Assembly: GCA_037501455.1 (NCBI GenBank)
Contig: CM074865.1
Location: forward strand, 9,895,001 to 9,959,000
Reading direction: 5' to 3'
Source: Lantana camara
Lineage: Eukaryota; Streptophyta; Magnoliopsida; Lamiales; Verbenaceae
Length of the DNA stretch: 64,000 nucleotides
This document shows, one piece after another, positions 57,430-64,000 of this stretch. The position numbers were made by a program, and so were the translations under genes. The notes beneath the pieces were generated by a model. The model did not search any database. It saw only the letters and a list, made by a program, of their open reading frames with translations, and was not told the origin of the DNA. The stretch's first letter is position 1. Each line of letters starts with the position of its first letter.

Positions 57430-57843
57430 GATAGTGCCAAAATATTTCTAAGTCTTGCGTTCCACCAATTCGCGTTCCACCTCAAGCGCGCTCCACCTTC
57501 GCACTCCACCTCAAGCACGCTCCACCTTCGCGCTCCTCCTCAAGCGAGGTCCCCCAAGGCGGAGCTCGAGCGCATCCCATACCTGGTGCGGGGTAGTTAC
57601 CCACGTTCCCACGTCACACAACCACTCAACGCACGATCCGGCGATATTCGTACCCACTACACCCACTCAGACGCCACCCTGACTCAAGCCTAAGGTATAA
57701 ATATTCTTTCTTCTTCAGAACTGAGGTATGCACACTTTTACATACCGAACCTCTACCTAAATTTTCGGTCATCTTTCCTAAGGCAATCTCACTGTCTTGA
57801 GCGTCGGAGTGCCTACGCGGGAAATACCTCCCGCTTGGTATTC
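57430..57843 (+). repeat. gypsy LTR fragment
   Basis: Contains CAAGGTATAAATATTC (TATA-like, about 57690) and, 100 bases on, GTCTTGAGCGTCGGAGTGCC, the same landmark as in the Tat LTRs (9915) and the solo LTR at 628-1426. The upstream part is a C-rich tract of CGCTCCACCTCAAG repeats. The ends are not resolved and it may be truncated. Confidence 0.5.
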
Positions 57844-57844
57844 T

Positions 57845-58001
57845 ACTATACGGATATGATATGATACAAATTCGACGATACAAATTTTTTTTTGAATTTT
57901 TTAAGTGAGAAGTGTTGAATACGGTTTTTAATATGGTATTTAACACGACACGACATGATAAAATTATATTTTTTAGAAGTATTTGTATATGATGCACGGA
58001 C
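57845..58001 (+). repeat. GTGTCG-family dispersed repeat, copy 8
   Basis: ATACGGATATGATATGATACAAATTCGACGATAC..., very similar to copy 5 at 56806-56940. It ends ATGATGCACGGAC exactly where the copia LTR begins. Confidence 0.65.
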
Positions 58002-58172
58002 TGTTGAACACTAGAGAAGACATTGTAATTTTGGGTATTTTCTGTTATTGAAAGTATATTGCTGTACCAAGATACATACAAAGGGATACAATATATAATA
58101 CAAGAGTCCACCTATACTAGGTAAGTAAATAATACGATATGTACAAATCCCTAAATTATAGCTTTCCTAACA
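58002..58172 (-). repeat. 3' LTR of the outer copia element
   Basis: 171 bp, starting TGTTAGGAAAGC (minus) and ending GTTCAACA. It directly abuts the polypurine tract GAGGGGGAG. Confidence 0.75.
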
Positions 58173-58583
58173 CTCCCCCTCAAGTCGAGTATCGGGTCAA
58201 TGATGCTCAACTTGCTTAGGACTTCGCTAAAGATCCTCCCATTTACCGCCTTCGTTAAGATATCCGCTAACTGATCCTCTGACCGGACAAATGGAATGTC
58301 AATAACTTGCTCCTCAAACTTTTCCTTGATGAAATGTCTATCTACCTCCACATGTTTGGTCCGACCATGTTGTACCGGATTCTCTGATATGCTAATGGCA
58401 GCCCGATTATCGCACTTCAATTTGCTAGCTCCTGCTACTGGAAAACCAATTTCTGCGAGTAACTTCCTTACCCATAAGACCTCGGTTATTCCACGTGCAA
58501 TACCCAGAAATTCAGCCTCTGCACTTGAAAGTGCTACCACTTTCTGTTTTTTACTCCTCCAAGTCACCAAATTACCTCCAACT

Positions 58584-59128
58584 TGTTGGGTCCAGCCCAT
58601 ATTTGTTGGCCCAAACATCAAAGCCCATGAGAACTCTTTTGTCTTAGTAAAAATAGGTTTCTTTTTTTTTTTGGAATTGAATATAGCGGCAGCCCTGTTT
58701 ACCGAGAAAGAGGCGTGGGTTTTCAGTAACTTTTGATAATAGTTTTGAAGGTGCCGACATCATCTTCGCGCGGATGATCGGGAGGTCATTTGTGGTCCGA
58801 TTGAGCTGATTTTCGGACAGCAGGTTCCTAACTCATCGAACTTGAAAGTGAACAGTGGAGATCGGATTTATAGCTTTGTAAGTCGGGTTTTTCGGTGTGT
58901 GAACTGTAGCGTGTTTTCGGCTTGTTTTGTGTTCTTTTTCTCCTTTTGTGTTCTAGTTCGTTTTGGATCGAATCGGTGTTTGGTTCGTGTTTGGAGTTAG
59001 ATTTATTGGTGTTTGGTTGATTATTTTTCTATCCATTGACATACTTGGTTGTTTGTTTATTGGGCATTTGGAGATGAGTTTTAATTTCCGCTGTGTGCAC
59101 TCGATTTTGGTGTATCCCTTTCCTATCA
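58584..59128 (+). repeat. 5' LTR of the inner copia element
   Basis: 545 bp, TGTTGGGTCCAGCCC...TTTCCTATCA. It is preceded by target repeat CAACT. Confidence 0.93.
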
Positions 59129-59131
59129 GAA

Positions 59132-59149
59132 TGGTATCAGAGCCAGGTT
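59132..59149 (+). promoter_or_regulatory. primer-binding site, initiator tRNA-Met
   Basis: TGGTATCAGAGCCAGGTT, three bases after the LTR, is exactly complementary to the last 15 nt plus CCA of the tRNA encoded at 33953-34024. Confidence 0.93.
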
Positions 59150-59170
59150 GGTTCTTTTGCCGGTGTGACC

Positions 59171-60090
59171 ATGGATATGAATACGAGTAGGATGATAGCC
59201 TTGAATGGATTGAATTATCATCTATTAAGTAATAAGATGAAGGATCTACTATTTGTTAAAGCTTTGCACTTGCCTGTTTTTGCAACTCAAAAACCCGGGT
59301 CTAAAAGCGATGAAGAATGGGATTTTGAGCACAAACAAGTTTGTGTGTTTATCAGACAGTTTGTTGAAGAGAGCGTTTACAACCATATTCAACATGAGAC
59401 ACATGTGAGAAGTTTGCGGGAGAAGTTGCAGAATTTGTATGCATTGAAGATGGGAAACAATAAACTGTTTTTGCTTAAGAAGAAGATGCAACCAAAACAC
59501 AAGGAAGGAACTTCTATTGCTGATCACTTGAATGAATTTCAAGGTGTTCTTGATCAGTTGACAGGTATGGACATTAAATTTGATGATGAAATTGTTGGAC
59601 TTTGGATTCTTGCCACTTTACCTGATTCTTGGGAAACTTTTCGTGTTTCACTTGTTAACTCTTCGTCTGATGGTGGTATAACTGTTGAGCTTGTGAAGAG
59701 TAGTATTTTGAATGAAGAGATGAGACGAAAAACTCAGCATTCATCTCAACCCAAGTTATTGGTTTCAGAGAATAGAGGGAGAAACCAACATAAATATAAT
59801 AATAAAGGTAGAAGCAAAAGTCGAAGCAAGTCAAGGTCAGGATGAAAAGAATTTAAGTGTGATCATTGTGGTGAACCTGGTCATATCAAGAAATATTGTT
59901 TTAAATTGAAGAGAGAGCGTAGAGGCAATCGTGATGGGCACGATAAGAGAGACCAGGATAAGAATGATCGTGTTGCTACTGCTACTTCCAATGATGATCT
60001 TATTCTTGCATATGATGACAATGTTGTTGTCGTAGCCAGTGATGATTCCAGTTGGGTTATTGACAGCGGTGTCTCATTCCAGTTGGAGTT
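59171..60090 (+). pseudogene. gag: inner copia gag and start of protease
   Basis: Starts at ATG 59171 (MDMNTSRMIALNGLNYHLL) soon after the primer site. The gag capsid-type region includes MGNNKLFLLKKKMQPKHKEG and ADHLNEFQGVLDQLTGMDIK, then a basic RSKSRSKSRSG tail. A TGA stop at 59843-59845 interrupts before the zinc knuckle CDHCGEPGHIKKYC (59858-59899, CX2CX4HX4C). The protease starts WVIDSGVSF, with the DSG triad kept but the usual DSGASFH altered. A deletion and frame change near 60080 remove its next 20 or so residues. Confidence 0.88.
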
Positions 60091-61488
60091 TTGAAGATGA
60101 GGAATGTTATGGTGGTACCGGTAGTAGGCACTGGGGCTGCTTGTTTGAAAACCAATAGTGGGTCGAGTTTGGTGCTTCATGATGTTAGACATGCACCTAA
60201 TGTTCGTTTGCACATGATTTCAGCAGGAAGGCTAGATGATGATAGCTATTGCAATTTTTTTGGTAATGGTCAGTGGAAACTCACAAAAGGGAATCTAATT
60301 GTGGCTCGAGGTGATAAATTTCATAATTTATATAAGATGAAGGCTTCTATCTGTGTGAACTCGATTAATATAGCAGAGAGTGACAACTTGTCAGAGCTTT
60401 GGCATAAGAGACTTAGTCACATTAGTAAAAAAGAACTCGATTGTTTGGCCAAGAAGAATTTGTTGTCAGGGCTGAAAGATACAAAGTTAGAAAGATGTGT
60501 TCACTGTTTGGCTGGGAAGCAGAAACGAGTTTCATTCAAGAGTCATCCCCCTTCAAGGAAAACTGAATTGTTTAAATTGTTACACTCAGATGTTTGTGGA
60601 CCAATGAAGGTACGAACTCATCGTGGTGTACTTTATTTTGTCACTTTTATTGATGATTGTTCGAGAAAAGTTTGGGTTTATGTTTTAAAAACCAAAGATC
60701 AGGTATTTGATGTTTTTAAAGTGTTTCAGGCATCAGTTGAGAGAGAGACTGGTAAGAAACTGAAATGTATTCGTACAGACAATGGTGGCGGGTATTGTGG
60801 TCCATTTGATTCTTATTGCAGAGAACAGGGCATTCGGTATCAGAAGACGCCTCCTAAAACACCTCAATTAAATGGCTTGGCTGAAAGAATGAATAGGACT
60901 CTAGTGGAGAGAGTCAGATGTTTGCTTTCAGATGCGAAGCTACCTAAGTCTTTTTGGGGTGAGGCTTTACTTACTGCTGCCTATATAATTAATTTGTCTC
61001 CTTCTGTTGCATTGCATGCCGATGTTCCTAATAGGGTATGGTATGGAAAGGATGTCTCCTATGATCATTTACGTGTGTTTGGTTGTAAAGCTTCTGTGCA
61101 TGTACCTAAGGAAGAGAGGTCTAAGTTAGCCAGAGAATGTATATTTCTTGGGTATGGTCAGGATGAATTTGGTTACAGATTTTATGAACCGGTTGAAAAG
61201 AAACTTGTTAGAAGTTGTGATGTAGTCTTCATGAAGGATCAAACCATTGAAGATATCAGTAAAGCAAGTAATTTGGAGTCTCCTGGCGTTGATGACTTGA
61301 TAGATTTGGATCCCAAACCTATTGTTAATTTTCCTGATGCAGTTGAGTTAAACAATCAGAATAATGTGGAGACAGAGGTTGATCATGATCATGCTGAGGA
61401 AGATCATGAAATTCAGAATGGGGAAGATAATCCAATTGTTGAGCAACCTTCAATCCAACCCAGAAGATCTACCAGGAACAGAATGTAA
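60091..61488 (+). pseudogene. pol: inner copia protease end and integrase
   Basis: A 465-codon frame. The protease tail is LVLHDVRHAPNVRLHMISAG. The integrase zinc finger is WHKRLSHISKKEL...CVHCLAGKQ. The catalytic core has all three acids: LLHSDVCGPM, IRTDNGGGY and QLNGLAERMNRT. FWGEALLTAAYIINLSPS and LRVFGCKASVHVP follow, as in Tnt1/Tork elements. The frame ends with a premature TAA (RSTRNRM-stop) in the link to reverse transcriptase; the same frame continues directly after it. Confidence 0.92.
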
Positions 61489-63096
61489 TCTATTAGATAC
61501 TCATCTAATGAGTATGTGCTTTTGACAAATGGAGGAGAACCTGATTGTTTTGAGGATGCCATGGATAGTGAGCTTAAGGAAAAGTGGTTTGAAGCAATGA
61601 AAGATGAGATGCAATCTTTACATGACAATTATACTTTTGACCTTGTCAAGTTACCTGAAGGCAGAAAAGCTCTAAAGAACCGATGGATTTATCGATTAAA
61701 ACAAGAAGAGAATAATTCACAGCCGAGATACAAAGCCAGATTAGTTGTTAAAGGCTTCAGTCAGAAGAAAGGAATTGATTTTGAAGAGATTTTCTCACCT
61801 GTTGTGAAAATATCATCAATCCGTCTTGTTTTGGGCTTAGCAGCTAGTCTTGATTTAGAAATTGAACAGATGGATGTGAAGACTGCTTTCATCCACGACG
61901 ATTTGGAGGAGGAGATTTATATGCAGCAGCCGGAAGGTTTTGTTGTTAAAGGTAAAGAGGATTTTGTTTGCAAATTGAGGAAAAGCTTGTATGGTTTGAA
62001 ACAAGCTCCAAGGCAATGGTATAAAAAGTTTGAGTCGGTTATGCTGTAGCAGGGTTATATAAAGACTAAAGTTGACCATTGCGTATTTATTCAAAAATTC
62101 TCTGATGTTGATTTTGTCATTTTATTGCTTTATGTTGATGATATGCTCATTATTGGCTATAGTGCTTCCAGAATTGACAGGTTGAAGAATGAGTTGAGTA
62201 AATCTTTTGCAATGAAAGATTTAGGACCTGCGAAGCACATTCTTGGCATGAGAATTTCTCGTGATAGAAATGCCAAGAAGTTGTGGTTGTCTCAAGAGAA
62301 GTACATTGAGAAGGTGATTCAGAGGTTTCACATGGATAAAGCTAAAATTGTAAGTAGTCCTCTTGATGGACATTTTAAGCTGAGTAGTGCACAGTCTCCT
62401 TCTAATGATGAAGATAAGAAGGACATGCAAGGTGTTCCCTATGCATCCGCGGTTGGAAGTTTGATGTATGCCATGGTTTGTACGAGACCGGATTTGGCTC
62501 ATGCAGTTGGCAAAGTTAGCAGGTTTCTCTCAAATCCGGGTAGGGAGCATTGGAATGCTATAAAATGGATTATGAGATATCTCCGCGGCACTACAGATTT
62601 GAAGCTTTGTTTTGGGTCTGGGAAACCGGTGTTGTTTGTCTATACAGATTCGGATTTAGCTGGAGATTTGGATTCAAGAAAATCCACATATGGTTATTTG
62701 ATTACTTTTGTAGGGGGAGCAGTGACTTGGCAATCTAGACTACAAAAATGTGTTGTTTTGTCTACTACAGAAGCCGAATTTATTACAACCACTGAAGCTT
62801 GCAAAGAATTACTTTGGATGAAAAAGTTTGTTCAAGAACTTGGATTTTCACAGTCGAAGTATGTTTTGTTTTGTGATAATCAAAGTGCAATACATCTCAG
62901 TAAGAATTCGAGTTTTCATGGTAAGTCGAAGCATATTGATGTGAGATATCATTGGATTCGAGATGTTTTGAATTCCAAGTTGATTGAGCTTGAAAAGATT
63001 CACACTGATGACAATGGTGTTGATATATTGACAAAGGTGGTGAGTCGTGATAAACTTGAGGTTTGTGCCGGGATGACGGGTCTCAAGTTTGAATGA
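61489..63096 (+). pseudogene. pol: inner copia reverse transcriptase and RNase H
   Basis: Continues in the integrase frame: WIYRLKQEENNSQPRYKARL, VKGFSQKKGIDFEEIFSPVV, MDVKTAFIHDDLEEEIYMQQ, LYGLKQAPRQWYKKF, then a TAG at 62047-62049. It resumes as LLLYVDDMLIIG with the YVDD active site, KDLGPAKHILGMRI and CTRPDLAHAVGKVSRFL. RNase H follows with YTDSDLAGDLDSRKSTYGYL and LSTTEAEFITTTEACKELLW, ending DILTKVVSRDKLE at the proper stop. Only point stops interrupt this part. Confidence 0.92.
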
Positions 63097-63130
63097 TTAA
63101 ATGGTGGTTTATCTCCTTCCTCGTATGGGC

Positions 63131-63144
63131 TGGAGGGGGAGATT
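63131..63144 (+). promoter_or_regulatory. polypurine tract of the inner copia element
   Basis: TGGAGGGGGAGATT directly before the 3' LTR. Confidence 0.75.
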
Positions 63145-63689
63145 TGTTGGGTCCAGCCCATATTTGTTGGCCCAAACATCAAAGCCCATGAGAACCCTTT
63201 TGTCTTAGTAAAAATAGGTTTCTTCTCTTTTTTGGAATTGCATATAGCAGCAGCCGTGTTTACCGAGAAAGAGGCGTGGGTTTTCAGCAACTTTTGACAG
63301 CAGTTTTGAAGATGGCGACAACATCTTCGCACGGACGATCGGGAGGTCATTTGTGGTCCGATTGAGCTGATTTTCAGACAGCAAGTTCCTAACTCATCGA
63401 ACTTGAAAGTGAACGGTAGAGATCGGATTTGAAGCACTGTAAGTCGGGTTTTTTAGCATGTGAACAGTAGCACATTTTTGGCTTATTTTGTGTTCTTTTT
63501 CTCCTTTTCTGTTCTAGTTCGTTTTTGATCGAATCGGTGTTTGGTTTGTGTTTGGAGTTAGATTTATTGGTGTTTGGTTGATTATTTTTCTATCCATTGA
63601 CATACTTGGTTGTTTGTTTATTGGGCATTTGGAGAGGAGTTTTAATTTCCGCTGTGTGCACTCGATTTTGGTGTATCCCTTTCCTATCA
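63145..63689 (+). repeat. 3' LTR of the inner copia element
   Basis: 545-bp copy of 58584-59128, about 94% identical by eye, followed by CAACT. Confidence 0.93.
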
Positions 63690-64000
63690 CAACTAACGTG
63701 AAATACCCGTAAGTAGACAGTCTATCCACCGGGTTTCCGGCCCAATCTGCGTCCGTATAGGCCTCGATGTCTAGGTGCCCATGTTTACCAAACAAAACTC
63801 CTCTCCCCGGATGCCCCTTCAGGTATCGGCAAACTCGCAAAGCTGCATCCATATGTTCTTTTTGAGGTCGATGCATAAACTGACTAAGAACCCCTACTGC
63901 ATAGGCTACATCCGGCCGAGTGTGGGAAAGATAGATCAATTTTCCCACTAACCGTTGATACTGGCCTTTATCAGTTTCTTCTTCCCCATCTACTATTCTT

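Larger units (their letters stand above)
58584..63689 (+). mobile_element. inner Ty1/copia element, Tork/Tnt1-like, nearly complete
   Basis: Two 545-bp LTRs (58584-59128 and 63145-63689; TGTTGGGTCC...TTCCTATCA) are flanked by a perfect CAACT duplication (58579-58583 and 63690-63694). The order is primer site, gag, protease, integrase, reverse transcriptase, RNase H, polypurine tract, as in all copia elements. Three in-frame stops (59843-59845, 61486-61488 and 62047-62049) and a deletion in the protease near 60080 disable it. The LTRs differ at roughly thirty sites by eye, so it is moderately old. Confidence 0.95.
58002..64000 (-). mobile_element. outer Ty1/copia element (partial, runs off the right edge)
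   Basis: The minus-strand element has a 3' LTR of 171 bp (58002-58172; TGTTAGG...TTCAACA), a polypurine tract GAGGGGGAG (58173-58181) and the end of pol (58182-58578 and 63695-64000). Its body was split by the inner copia element at 58584-63689. The 5' part lies beyond 64000. Confidence 0.85.
58182..64000 (-). pseudogene. pol: outer copia pol (reverse transcriptase end and RNase H), split
   Basis: From the right edge the frame reads RLVGKLIYLSHTRPDVAYAV, RYLKGHPGRGVLFGKHGHL, EAYTDADWAGNPVDRLSTYG, breaks at YFTLV (63695), and resumes at about 58578 as GGNLVTWRSKKQKVVALSSA, EAEFLGIARGITEVLWVRKL, KHVEVDRHFIKEKF and DQLADILTKAV. The pieces join in frame once the inner element and one CAACT copy are removed. 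Its own sequence shows no stop within the visible part. Confidence 0.88.

Overview
The window is plant nuclear DNA, almost certainly from a eudicot. It is AT-rich, has small genes split by GT-AG introns, and carries a plant initiator tRNA-Met gene. Ty3/gypsy, Ty1/copia, CACTA, Helitron-like and hAT-like elements fill about half of it. I cannot name the species. Gene models below come from reading exons by eye and checking codon phase across each junction.

Region 1, about 0.6-29.7 kb, is a repeat block. A probable solo gypsy LTR lies at 628-1426. A Tat-family solo LTR (1941-7831, minus) was split by a 5.05-kb LTR element with no recognisable gag or pol (2649-7701, GATAC target duplication). 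One small secreted proline-rich protein gene (8286-8606) sits in a gap. Then come four nested layers: a short Helitron-like element (9138-29661) contains a 20-kb Tat-lineage gypsy element (9281-29390); its antisense gene was split by a 3.1-kb Del/Tekay-like solo LTR (18526-27465, GAATC duplication); that LTR was split by a CACTA element (19694-25505, GGC duplication); and the CACTA carries a captured BARD1/BRCA1-type ePHD gene fragment.

Region 2, about 29.7-56.5 kb, holds the ordinary genes: initiator tRNA-Met (33953-34024, minus); a two-exon mitochondrial calcium uniporter gene (34768-36722, plus); a 17-exon leishmanolysin-like metalloprotease gene (42466-48572, plus, 838 aa); a thaumatin-like protein gene (50199-51014, minus, 249 aa); and an LPAT4/5-type lysophosphatidate acyltransferase gene (53515-55036, minus, 385 aa, with a probable 5'-UTR intron reaching 56404). 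These genes are not a functional cluster; each has its own promoter. Dispersed short repeats lie between them: a GTGTCG-rich family with about eight copies, an hAT-type MITE and a foldback element.

Region 3, about 56.7-64 kb, is again repeats: four copies of the GTGTCG family, a gypsy LTR fragment, and a minus-strand copia element that runs off the right edge and was split by a nearly complete Tork/Tnt1-type copia element (58584-63689, CAACT duplication). That inner element's primer-binding site matches the 3' end of the tRNA gene in region 2.
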